The notes under the pieces were generated by a model. It saw nothing but the letters and a program-made list of their open reading frames with translations, made no database searches and was not told where the DNA came from. A program made the translations under genes and the position numbers. A stretch of DNA of 52,213 bases from Chthoniobacteraceae bacterium (GTDB lineage: Bacteria; Verrucomicrobiota; Verrucomicrobiia; Chthoniobacterales; Chthoniobacteraceae): positions 1 to 52,213 of the forward strand of contig CANJNZ010000026.1 in assembly GCA_947476045.1 (NCBI GenBank), in the 5' to 3' direction. This document shows positions 44,549-51,335 of this stretch, in pieces (position 1 is the stretch's first letter; each line of letters opens with the position of its first letter).

Positions 44549-45295
44549 ATGTTTGGTCTTCTGAAAAGCCTTAGGTTCCCGATGCTGTTGCATATCACCC
44601 ATGCGAAGGCGGGTTCCACTTGGGTGGAGGGAATTATGCGGGCGCTTTTCAAGAAGCGCATGGTCGAACGTGGTTACAAGCTGCCGGTTTTTGAGCGCGG
44701 GCGCGTCTATTCGATCTTTATGGCGCGTGAAGACTTTGCAAAGCATCCCGAACTGGCGACTTCGCGGCGTTTTATCGTGCTGCGCGACCTGCGCGATACT
44801 CTCATCTCGCGCTATTTCAGTATTCGAAATTCCCACAAACCCGACCCGGCGGGGAAAATCGCGGCGATTCGTTCGCGACTGCTTGAAATGAACGAAGAGG
44901 ACGGGCTGATGGAGATCATGGGCGATGCCGGCATGGAGGCGACGGCGCGCATTCAGCGTTCGTGGATGGGGTCGGGCGAGATTGTTTTGCGATACGAAGA
45001 TTTGATCGCCAACGATGTGCAGCTCTTTACGGAGTTGTTTGTAGAAAAGCTCGGGCTTCCAGTGAAGGCGGCTGACGTTGAGCGCGCTGTTATTTCTCAG
45101 AGATTCGACACGCTGTATGGGCGCAAACCCGGTGAGGAGGATGTGATGTCGCACGGGCGCAAGGGCATTGCCGGGGATTGGAAAAATCATTTTACGCGAA
45201 GGCTGGCCGAGCATTTCCACTCGCGATACGGCGAATTGCTGAAGGGTGCGGACTACGAGCGCGATGCGAAATGGGTGCTGGCCCTGAAGGACTGA
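44549..45295 (+). CDS. PAPS-dependent sulfotransferase
   Basis: A 248-residue sulfotransferase. The 5'-phosphosulfate loop is HAKAGSTWVEGIM (about residues 18-30), the 3'-phosphate motif is FIVLRDLRDTLISRYFS (about 75-91), and the C-terminal RKGIAGDWKNHFT block matches the RKGxxGDWKNxFT signature of cytosolic aryl/alcohol sulfotransferases. It moves sulfate from PAPS to an acceptor hydroxyl. Its place between the glycan block and the ABC exporter suggests the glycan is sulfated, an inference. It is the only rightward gene in this half of the window, ending 1 base before the convergent Wzt stop. Confidence 0.92.
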   Translation: MFGLLKSLRFPMLLHITHAKAGSTWVEGIMRALFKKRMVERGYKLPVFERGRVYSIFMAREDFAKHPELATSRRFIVLRDLRDTLISRYFSIRNSHKPDPAGKIAAIRSRLLEMNEEDGLMEIMGDAGMEATARIQRSWMGSGEIVLRYEDLIANDVQLFTELFVEKLGLPVKAADVERAVISQRFDTLYGRKPGEEDVMSHGRKGIAGDWKNHFTRRLAEHFHSRYGELLKGADYERDAKWVLALKD

Positions 45296-45296
45296 G

Positions 45297-46544
45297 TCAG
45301 GCCGCGGAGGATTCGACACGCCACATGCCGCGCACGAGCATGGGACCGTCGCCGGCAGGAGTGTGGGGCATTTTTCCTCCGCCGAAAAAATTACCGGCCA
45401 TGACTTGCAGTTCGGCGGCATTTTTCAGCTCGTCGAGGGGCACGCGGAGGCGGAAGTGCGGGTAGAGGCCGATATCGAAACGATAGGTGCCTTCGATGAG
45501 CGGGAGCGTGTCGAGGCGGCAGACGAGCGCGCCACGCAGAGGCGGGTTTTCCAGTGGTTGCGCGGTGAAGTTGTTCGATTGCGTGATGAGCGCTGCGCCG
45601 ACGGGTGTGGTGATGGTCAAATTTGCCGTGAGCTTCGGCAATTGCGCGGCGCATTCGTAGTGAATCCACACTTCGACGGGATCGGCGCTGGTGATGGCTT
45701 TTGTGGGACTTCCCTGAGCGTCTCTAAACTCGACGGCTGTGATGCGCGCCTCGCCGCTTCCCGTGCGGTCCGTGCGTTTGCGGAGATCGCCATCGGCGTT
45801 TGCAAAATGGCTCGCGTAGTGCCGGAGCGCTTCGGTCTGCGTGCCGTCGAAATCCATGCGTCCGTGATGCAGCACGATGCCGCGTGTGCAGAGATTTTCG
45901 ACCGCAGCGGCGTTGTGGCTGACGAAGAGCACGGTGCGTCCGCTGCGTGAAACCTCGCCCATTTTTCCCACGCACCGCTGCTGGAAGGCTGCGTCACCAA
46001 CGGCCAGCACTTCATCCACGATCAAAATCTCCGGCTCCAGATGCGCGGCCACGGCGAAGGCGAGGCGCACGCGCATCCCGCTGCTGTAGCGTTTCACCGG
46101 CGTGTCTATGAAATCTGCGATTTCGGAAAAGGCCACGATATCGTCGAACTTTTTGGCGACTTCGCGCGTGGTCATGCCGAGGATCGCGCCGTTGAGGAAG
46201 ACGTTGTCGCGCCCGGTGAGTTCATTGTGAAAGCCGGTGCCCACTTCGAGCAGCGATGCGACGCGACCGCGCAGTTTCACCGAGCCCCGCGTGGGGGATG
46301 TGATGGAACTGAGGATTTTCAGCAAAGTGGATTTGCCTGCGCCATTGTGCCCGATGACCGCGACGACCTGTCCTTGTTCGATGTCGAAATTGATGTCGCG
46401 CAATGCCCAGAAATTTCCCGGCGCATCATCCGGCTCCGCGATGCGCAGCAGCTTGTTTTTCCAGTCGTGCAAAAACGAGCGCCGCCCCAGCTCGCCGAGG
46501 CGGTAGAGCTTGCTGAGGGATTCGACTTTAATGGCGAGACTCAT
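45297..46544 (-). CDS. ABC polysaccharide exporter ATPase with a C-terminal Wzt-like domain
   Basis: A 415-residue ATPase of the O-antigen/teichoic-acid export family. Walker A is GHNGAGKST, the signature is YSSGMRVRLAF, and Walker B is ILIVDEVLAVGD. The extension of about 150 residues (260-410) resembles the carbohydrate-binding Wzt C-domain that recognises chain-terminal modifications, which fits the methyl- and sulfo-transferases here. The start abuts a heptamer-repeat tract at 46550. It pairs with the permease at 47157 but is separated from it by an inserted gene. Confidence 0.93.
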   Translation of the reverse strand: MSLAIKVESLSKLYRLGELGRRSFLHDWKNKLLRIAEPDDAPGNFWALRDINFDIEQGQVVAVIGHNGAGKSTLLKILSSITSPTRGSVKLRGRVASLLEVGTGFHNELTGRDNVFLNGAILGMTTREVAKKFDDIVAFSEIADFIDTPVKRYSSGMRVRLAFAVAAHLEPEILIVDEVLAVGDAAFQQRCVGKMGEVSRSGRTVLFVSHNAAAVENLCTRGIVLHHGRMDFDGTQTEALRHYASHFANADGDLRKRTDRTGSGEARITAVEFRDAQGSPTKAITSADPVEVWIHYECAAQLPKLTANLTITTPVGAALITQSNNFTAQPLENPPLRGALVCRLDTLPLIEGTYRFDIGLYPHFRLRVPLDELKNAAELQVMAGNFFGGGKMPHTPAGDGPMLVRGMWRVESSAA

Positions 46545-46549
46545 TGGGA

Positions 46550-46645
46550 AATGACGGATGACGGGTGAATGACGGATGACGGATGAATGACGGATGACGA
46601 ATGACGGATTCCGAATGAATGACGGATGACGGATGACGAATGAAA
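46550..46645. repeat. ATGACGR heptamer tract between the inserted gene and wzt
   Basis: About twelve ATGACGG/ATGACGA units occur head to tail with occasional 4-base ATGA/GTGA breaks and one ATTCCGA. It ends at the four-helix-bundle stop and begins 5 bases from the Wzt start. The unit is a heptamer, so its frame shifts along the tract and it has no obvious coding role. Confidence 0.75.
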
Positions 46646-46650
46646 TAGCT

Positions 46651-47127
46651 TCATTTGCGTTCGAGGGTGGTGCGGCGGATTCGGGAGAAGATGAGGTGGA
46701 GGGCGCGGGCTTCCTCCCACAGGATGCGGGCTTCGGGTTTCAAGTCGGGAACTGCACGGGCGAGCATTCGGATGAAGAATTTTGCTTCACGCGCCTCTTT
46801 GCGGCAGGTGTTGATTTTCAGGACGAACTCTTTTCGCGACACAGCATCGTCAGCCTCACAATAGTTGCCGCCGATGCTCGTGCCGCAGCCGGTGAGTTGA
46901 TCGATGAGCCGATACGTGTGAGGGCCTCGCGGGATTTTTTTCAGGAAATCAATCACCGCCTCCCCAAACTTCGCAGTCCGTTCCTCCAAATCGTATCCAT
47001 CACGCGAACCAGCAGCATCCTCACGAATAACGCAGCTTTCCTCCGCGTCGAGTTCGTCATCAGGCCAGTCCTTTTCCCAAGGCTCGATAGTATCGTAAAA
47101 ATTCGTCATGCGATATTCGTCATTCAT
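46651..47127 (-). CDS. Four-helix-bundle (23S rRNA intervening-sequence type) protein
   Basis: A 158-residue protein. The core (about residues 45-140) matches the family: YDLEERTAKFGEAVIDFLKK, GCGTSIGGNYCEADDAVSRK and INTCRKEAREAKFFIRML. Proteins of this fold are encoded by 23S rRNA intervening sequences and as free-standing genes in PVC and other bacteria; they bind nucleic acid and are related to diversity-generating-retroelement Avd proteins. The N-terminal MNDEYRMTN is encoded by heptamer repeat, so a start at 47109 (MTNFYDTIEPW) is an alternative. The gene lies between wzm and wzt with heptamer tracts on both sides, as if inserted. Function is not known. Confidence 0.85.
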   Translation of the reverse strand: MNDEYRMTNFYDTIEPWEKDWPDDELDAEESCVIREDAAGSRDGYDLEERTAKFGEAVIDFLKKIPRGPHTYRLIDQLTGCGTSIGGNYCEADDAVSRKEFVLKINTCRKEAREAKFFIRMLARAVPDLKPEARILWEEARALHLIFSRIRRTTLERK

Positions 47128-47158
47128 TCAGAATTCGTCATGCGTCATTCGTCATTTC
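47101..47158. repeat. Inverted ATGACGR heptamer tract between wzm and the inserted gene
   Basis: The minus strand reads GAAATGACGAATGACGC then ATGACGA and GAATGAATGACGA units. It overlaps the N-terminus of the four-helix-bundle gene and touches the wzm stop at 47157. The unit runs in the opposite orientation to the tract at 46550, so the two tracts form an inverted frame around the gene. Confidence 0.7.
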
Positions 47159-48032
47159 AAACCGTATCCATCACCGTCTGCTCTGTTTTGCAGAACATCA
47201 TCAGCCCGACGAAGAATACCGCCACGCAGGTCGCGGCGCTGACGAAGAGGTCGCTTTGCGTGACAACGCCTTCGCCGAGGAAGGCGTAGCGGAATGATTC
47301 GATGATGGGCACCATAGGGTTCAGTTTCAGCACTGCGACATAGGTGGGGTCTTTGATTTTTGAGAGCGGAAAGACGACGCTGCTTGCATACATCCAGAGT
47401 TGCACACCGAAGCCCACTGCCATTTGCAGATCGCGGTAGCGCGTGGTGAGCGCGGCGACGATGAAGCCAACGCCGAGGCCGAGCAGCGCGGTTTGAAAAA
47501 GGAGCGCGGGGAGCAGCGCAATGCGCCAGTTCGGGTCGAGGTGGATGGTGTGTTGCGGGTCGGGGAACCAGTGCATTTTGGCCCAGTAATATGCGAGGCC
47601 GATCAGGAACACGGCAAACTGCACGCCGAAGCCGGCGAGGTTCGTGAGCATCTGCGAGAGCGGTGCGGCGAGGCGGGGAAAATAGACTTTTCCAAAAAGC
47701 GCCGCATTGCGCGTGAAGGTGAGGGCGGTCTTGTTCACGCACTCGCCGAGGAAGCCGAAGACGACGAGCCCGCTCATGTAGAAAAGGAAGTGCGGGATGT
47801 GGTCGGTGCCCATGCCGGCGACACGGCCAAAGAGGAAGCTGAAGACGACCGTTGTGAGCAGCGGCTGGATGATGAACCAAGCGGGACCGAGGACCGTCTG
47901 CTTGTATTGCGCGGTGAGATTGCGCTTCGCCATCAGCCACACGAGGTCGCGGTATTGCCAGAGCTCGCGCAACGGGATGTCCAGCAGACTACGGCGGGGG
48001 AGGATGGTTTTACTCCAGGGTATTTCGGGCAT
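47157..48032 (-). CDS. ABC polysaccharide exporter permease (Wzm-like)
   Basis: A 291-residue ABC-2-type membrane protein with about six helices (for example GPAWFIIQPLLTTVVFSFLF and FGFLGECVNKTALTFTR). The N-terminal RDLVWLMAKRNLTAQYKQT is characteristic of the O-antigen/teichoic-acid export family. ATG 48032 (MPEIPWSKTILPRRSLLD) is chosen; more upstream frame exists but overlaps the methyltransferase gene. It should form the export channel with the ATPase at 45297. One heptamer-like unit (CATTTCGGAAATGACGG) covers the start codon. Confidence 0.93.
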   Translation of the reverse strand: MPEIPWSKTILPRRSLLDIPLRELWQYRDLVWLMAKRNLTAQYKQTVLGPAWFIIQPLLTTVVFSFLFGRVAGMGTDHIPHFLFYMSGLVVFGFLGECVNKTALTFTRNAALFGKVYFPRLAAPLSQMLTNLAGFGVQFAVFLIGLAYYWAKMHWFPDPQHTIHLDPNWRIALLPALLFQTALLGLGVGFIVAALTTRYRDLQMAVGFGVQLWMYASSVVFPLSKIKDPTYVAVLKLNPMVPIIESFRYAFLGEGVVTQSDLFVSAATCVAVFFVGLMMFCKTEQTVMDTV

Positions 48033-48076
48033 TTCGGAAATGACGGTCGCGTGGCGTTCCGGGCAAACGTTTGGTT

Positions 48077-48829
48077 TCAGCTCTTCTGCCAGTGCTTGTG
48101 CGCACCGCCCACCCAATAGTGCTGCGGGTGTTCGGCGGCGAGGGCGCTGTCTTTTGTGCAAAGGAATGTCCCGCGGATAATTTCGCCGTCGGTGCGCTTG
48201 CGATCCTTGTCGCTCTTGTAGTCCACCGCATCCACTCGCAGGCCAAATGTTTTCAGCGAATCCACCATCCCTTTGCGATTGTAAAAAGTGACGCTCGACG
48301 GCTCGTAGGGGCTTTCCTTTCCCACTGGGCAGAAGAGCAGCGCGCGCTTGTCTTCATCGGCAAAAATTCCCGTCTCGATAATCATCCGCCCGCCATCCGG
48401 CAGCAGATCGGCGAGCGTCTTCAGAGCCGTGAACGGATAGCGCAAGTGGTAGAGCACGCCGGGGAAGAGCACGATGTCGAATTGCCCGTGCTCCGCCACA
48501 TTCAGGTCGTAAAGCCCCATCTCAAGCATCCGCACCTTGCTTTTAAAAAACGGAATCAACAGCTCCACCGCACCGAGCGACAGCGAAGTATCAACGCCCA
48601 GCACCTCCGCTGCCCCGCGTTTTTCCGCCTCGAAGCAAAACTTCCCGTCCCGGCAGCCGATGTCCACCACACGCTTCCCCCGGAAGTCCACCGCATCCAT
48701 CTGCCGCAGCACCGGCGCGTGATGGCTGGCAAAATCCGCGCGCCCCGGTGTGGAGACGGCGGGCGTGAGCGGGATGATGTGATACCACTTGTAGCGTTCG
48801 AGCTGTGCTGTGAGTTCGGAGTTAGTCAT
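48077..48829 (-). CDS. CmoB-like/class I methyltransferase
   Basis: A 250-residue SAM-dependent enzyme starting at ATG 48829 (MTNSELTAQLERYKWYHIIP). Motif I is VVDIGCRDGKFCFEAEKRG with LGVDTSLSLGAVELL, then FDIVLFPGVLYHLRYP and LADLLPDGGRMIIETG. The opening ERYKWYHIIPL and the 'GVLYHLRYP' block recall tRNA-wobble-uridine CmoB relatives, but such sequences are widespread in glycan clusters. It stands at the head of the exporter group, 44 bases before wzm. Confidence 0.85.
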   Translation of the reverse strand: MTNSELTAQLERYKWYHIIPLTPAVSTPGRADFASHHAPVLRQMDAVDFRGKRVVDIGCRDGKFCFEAEKRGAAEVLGVDTSLSLGAVELLIPFFKSKVRMLEMGLYDLNVAEHGQFDIVLFPGVLYHLRYPFTALKTLADLLPDGGRMIIETGIFADEDKRALLFCPVGKESPYEPSSVTFYNRKGMVDSLKTFGLRVDAVDYKSDKDRKRTDGEIIRGTFLCTKDSALAAEHPQHYWVGGAHKHWQKS

Positions 48830-49025
48830 TGGAAAAGTGGTGCAACTTGTGCCTGCACAAACCGGGGAACGCACGAAAAAGTCGCCGGACCAGCCTTTTT
48901 AAAAAGCGATGTGCCGGATGAAAACTCTGCTCCAGCAGGAAATTGCTGCTGCTGCGATGCCGACCAAAGTCACGGGAGCCGCCCGCGTTACTCCGAAAGC
49001 TTTCGGGTTTCGCAGCGGCGCGCGG

Positions 49026-49370
49026 TTATGTATTTCCGGGTTCATCGGAATTCACTGTAGAGACGGTGCGAAGCGCTCCACAATTCCAGCACGAATCGAA
49101 ATTACCAGGCACCTCTTCGTTGCAACATGGGCAGCGCCATTCTGCTGCCTGCGACGGCGGCGCGTAGTAAATCTCGCCGAGAATGTGCATCGCACGGTCA
49201 TAGTCGTCATCGTTGACGACACAGAGCGCCGGAAAAAACACCGCCGATGGCATCTCGGTGATGTTGTTCGCATATTGGTTGCGGATGAAGTTCGGGATGC
49301 CGGCATCATCAAGGACGGATTTATAAAAGCCGACTCGTGCGTGGTCCTGATTGACGAAAACCTCTCGCAT
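49026..49370 (-). CDS. DUF2007-type protein with a C-terminal zinc ribbon
   Basis: A 114-residue protein starting at ATG 49370 (MREVFVNQDHARVGFYKSVL). The N-terminal part (1-70) has the 'signal-transducing' DUF2007 fold signature: short beta-alpha unit, ILDDAGIPNFI-like region and NDDDYDRAMHIL. The C-terminus has a CxxC...CxxC zinc ribbon (WRCPCCNEEV and SCWNCG). Such proteins are small and cytoplasmic with no firm role. Gap 48830-49025 (196 bases) upstream of the methyltransferase holds nothing I recognise. Confidence 0.75.
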   Translation of the reverse strand: MREVFVNQDHARVGFYKSVLDDAGIPNFIRNQYANNITEMPSAVFFPALCVVNDDDYDRAMHILGEIYYAPPSQAAEWRCPCCNEEVPGNFDSCWNCGALRTVSTVNSDEPGNT

Positions 49371-49414
49371 TGGATTGAGTATTTTTAGGTCGTTTACAGA
49401 AAAGGTGGGAAAAA

Positions 49415-49496
49415 GCCTACGACCCCAGACTCAGCCAATCGGAACGCTCCTGCAAGTGAGTCCACCCGAACCCATTCGTGGCTGCAGCGCATGGGC
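49415..49496 (-). repeat. attC-like site 1 (degenerate left end)
   Basis: In the gene direction it starts GCCCATGCGC and ends GTCGTAGGC. The core GTTAGGC has become CGTAGGC, so recombination here may be weak. The inner block with GACTCACTTGCAG is shared by all four sites. It follows the stop of the membrane-protein cassette at 49507 by 10 bases. Confidence 0.7.
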
Positions 49497-49506
49497 GATT
49501 CCGGGC

Positions 49507-49935
49507 TCATGGAGTTGAATCCCATAGAGCGGAATCGCGCCATGTGACGAACACAAACCACGGCGTGCCACCGGGGTTGAGAGCAACGACCAACAATGCC
49601 AGTGCTGCAGTGCCGATGGCGCCAAAACCGAAGAGCGCACTCAAGACGGCGAGAATGTCTCCGAATATCGGAACTGGTGATGGGCCGCTATACTCTGCCT
49701 CGGGGCCATGCCGACGCCGAAACAGCGATGGACGGATGACGCACCAGTAAATATTGAGGGCTGCGAAAGAGGCTGCCGCTACGACGAAACCCACCGCTGA
49801 AAAGTAATTCGCCTGGTGACGAACCAAGCCCGCAAGCAACGATGCCAGCGGAACCAGCACGGGAAGGAAGCAGAGAAAAACGCCGATGGTGCGTCGGAGA
49901 TAGTTCTTAGGCGGATGCTGGTTTGGTTGAACCAT
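49507..49935 (-). CDS. Small membrane protein (integron cassette)
   Basis: A 142-residue protein with four predicted membrane helices (RTIGVFLCFLPVLVPLASLL, FSAVGFVVAAASFAALN, then two in DILAVLSALFGFGAIG and AALALLVVAL). Start ATG 49935, with a cytoplasmic basic tail in front (PKNYLRRT). It resembles unassigned membrane proteins often found as cassette cargo. No function is known. Confidence 0.7.
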   Translation of the reverse strand: MVQPNQHPPKNYLRRTIGVFLCFLPVLVPLASLLAGLVRHQANYFSAVGFVVAAASFAALNIYWCVIRPSLFRRRHGPEAEYSGPSPVPIFGDILAVLSALFGFGAIGTAALALLVVALNPGGTPWFVFVTWRDSALWDSTP

Positions 49936-49959
49936 CGTTCACAGGACGAACGCATAAGC

Positions 49960-50047
49960 GCCTGACGACCCCAAGCTCAGCGACGCGGAGCGCTTCTGCA
50001 AGTGAGTCCACCCCGAAATCATTCGGAGATGCGGTGCATGGTCAGGC
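49960..50047 (-). repeat. attC-like site 2
   Basis: The clearest site. In the gene direction R'' is GCCTGAC (50047-50041) and R' is GTCAGGC (49966-49960), which pair perfectly. The toxin stop codon at 50042-50044 lies inside R''. The shared inner block and the CCGAA...TTCGG arm are present. Confidence 0.85.
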
Positions 50048-50347
50048 GTTTTCAATTTCGGGGTTGCCACGTGCGCCGTGCCAGAATCGAGCAACGTCCA
50101 CACGGCAGTCCCCGTGATCGAGACGGTAAATAACGCGGTATGAGCGAACGATAATCTCGCGGATGAGTGGATCGTCGAACTCAGGAACAACGCGACCCAT
50201 CTCCGGGAAGTCCGCAAGTCGTTTGGTGCTGATGATGAGAAACTGGCCGAATGTGACCGCACGCTCCGGCGAATCCAAAGAGATGTAGCGAACGATGTCG
50301 CGGAGGTCACGGCGGGCAGTCGGTGAGAGAGCTACCTGATAACCCAT
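50042..50347 (-). CDS. ParE/RelE-family toxin (cassette)
   Basis: A 101-residue ParE/RelE toxin starting at ATG 50347 (MGYQVALSPTARRDLRDIVR). Hallmarks are the first helix with RRDLRDIVRYI, RLADFPEMGRVVPEFDDP, and VRSYRVIYRLDHGDCRV with the conserved Arg and Tyr. It should poison gyrase or mRNA translation. Its start overlaps the antitoxin by 16 bases, a normal antitoxin-first operon. Confidence 0.9.
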   Translation of the reverse strand: MGYQVALSPTARRDLRDIVRYISLDSPERAVTFGQFLIISTKRLADFPEMGRVVPEFDDPLIREIIVRSYRVIYRLDHGDCRVDVARFWHGARGNPEIENA

Positions 50348-50517
50348 GACGGCAGTTCGCGCTCGATATCCTCGATGGGGATGCGCTCACCGCGCTCGAT
50401 CTCGGCAAGACCCTGACGAACTCCGGCCACAAACTCGATCTCTTGGGCGATATCGTGCAAAGAGACGTTTTCTGGGAGCTTTTGCAGGAGGTCTTGGACG
50501 ATTTGCTTGGTGCTCAT
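50332..50517 (-). CDS. Antitoxin partner of the ParE/RelE toxin
   Basis: A 61-residue acidic protein (MSTKQIVQDLLQKLPENVSL) encoded upstream of and overlapping the toxin. The GVRQGLAEIERGERIPIEDIE segment is typical of small antitoxins that neutralise ParE-like toxins. It lacks an obvious long DNA-binding domain, so autoregulation may rest on its N-terminal helix. Confidence 0.8.
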   Translation of the reverse strand: MSTKQIVQDLLQKLPENVSLHDIAQEIEFVAGVRQGLAEIERGERIPIEDIERELPSWVIR

Positions 50518-50580
50518 GGAGAGAGTGTGCTCGTTCGGCGCAGAAACTCAAGCCTTCGATACAAGGGAGGCGCAGAGGAC

Positions 50581-50670
50581 GCTAGACGACCCCAGACTCA
50601 GCCAATCGGAACGCTCCTGCAAGTGAGTCTACCCGAACCCATTCGGGGCTGCAGCGCATAGGGGTTAGGA
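50581..50670 (-). repeat. attC-like site 3
   Basis: In the gene direction it begins TCCTAACCCCTATGCGC and ends GGGGTCGTCTAGC; the toxin stop (TAA, 50667-50665) overlaps its first bases. The core is degenerate (GTCTAGC for GTTAGGC). The CCCCGAA...TTCGGG arm and the shared GACTCACTTGCAG block are intact. Confidence 0.75.
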
Positions 50671-50967
50671 GCTTTTGCGTCGTAATCGCCGTCGAATCCA
50701 TGTCGGATTGCGGCGACAATCAATGACGGCACGGACACGAATGACATCTGTCTCGACGCGGTAGTAGATCGCGAAAGGGAACCGGCTCGCGACACAGCGG
50801 TGCGAGCCATAGACGATGCGGTGAGTGCCAGCGTAGAGAAGCAATGAATCAATGTCGGCGAAAAGAGAATCGAGGAAATAGGAACCAAGTCCCGGTGACT
50901 GCTCCTCGTAGAAGTGAAAGCCGACAACCAGATCATCCTTCGCGTCGTCTAGAATCTCGATCCTCAT
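50665..50967 (-). CDS. ParE/RelE-family toxin, second type (cassette)
   Basis: A 100-residue toxin starting at ATG 50967 (MRIEILDDAKDDLVVGFHFY). Blocks EEQSPGLGSYFLDSLFADID, SRFPFAIYYRVETDVIRVRA and VIDCRRNPTWI fit the ParE-like group paired with 'addiction module' antitoxins. It differs from the toxin at 50042. The start overlaps the antitoxin stop (ATGA). Confidence 0.9.
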   Translation of the reverse strand: MRIEILDDAKDDLVVGFHFYEEQSPGLGSYFLDSLFADIDSLLLYAGTHRIVYGSHRCVASRFPFAIYYRVETDVIRVRAVIDCRRNPTWIRRRLRRKSS

Positions 50968-51182
50968 GACACCCGCTTGCGGATGTCGGCCTTGGCCTCC
51001 TCCCAGTCAGAAAAACGCGCCTCGCCTGAGGCGATACGGCGCTCGCGCTCCTCCAGCACATCGCGGTGCCACTCGGGAGATTCGAGCGCATCGGCGTTGC
51101 GACTCAAGTCCTCCCAGAGCGTTTCCATGAGTTGAAGTTTCTCTGAAACGGTCATGTCGTTTAGTGGCAGTGTCACAGGCAT
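50964..51182 (-). CDS. Addiction-module antitoxin (Unstab_antitox-like)
   Basis: A 72-residue protein. ATG 51182 (MPVTLPLNDMTVSEKLQLME) is chosen; a frame extends further upstream into the attC. The segment METLWEDLSRN...PEWHRDVLEERERRIASGE is the hallmark of the addiction-module antitoxin family. It pairs with the overlapping toxin. Confidence 0.88.
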   Translation of the reverse strand: MPVTLPLNDMTVSEKLQLMETLWEDLSRNADALESPEWHRDVLEERERRIASGEARFSDWEEAKADIRKRVS

Positions 51183-51226
51183 GGAAAAACGATAGTGGAA
51201 ATCGAATGGAAGGCGAGCGTTTTGGC

Positions 51227-51310
51227 GCCTAACGACCCCAAGTCCAGCGACCCGGAGCGCATCTGCAAGTGAGTCCACCCCGAACTCATTCGGGGCTGCA
51301 GCGCATAGGC
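51227..51310 (-). repeat. attC-like site 4
   Basis: The most canonical site. In the gene direction it starts GCCTATGCGCTGCAG and ends GGGGTCGTTAGGC, with a perfect GTTRRRY core (51233-51227). The arm CCCCGAA-TGAG-TTCGGGG and a GCGC-TGCA / TGCA-GAT-GCGC pairing with three extrahelical bases are visible. It follows the VIT-family stop at 51336 by 25 bases. Confidence 0.85.
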
Positions 51311-51335
51311 TTTGTGGCCATTGCGGAAAAGCGTC

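Noticed and set aside
46550-47158. CRISPR array at the heptamer tracts
   Set aside because: The unit is seven bases, tandem, and has no spacers; it is a simple repeat, not a repeat-spacer array.
49431-49640. Small frames through the attC-like sites (products with ALQPRMGSG-type ends, also near 50598, 49939 and 51173)
   Set aside because: They arise from translating the repeated recombination site itself and share the same peptide for that reason.
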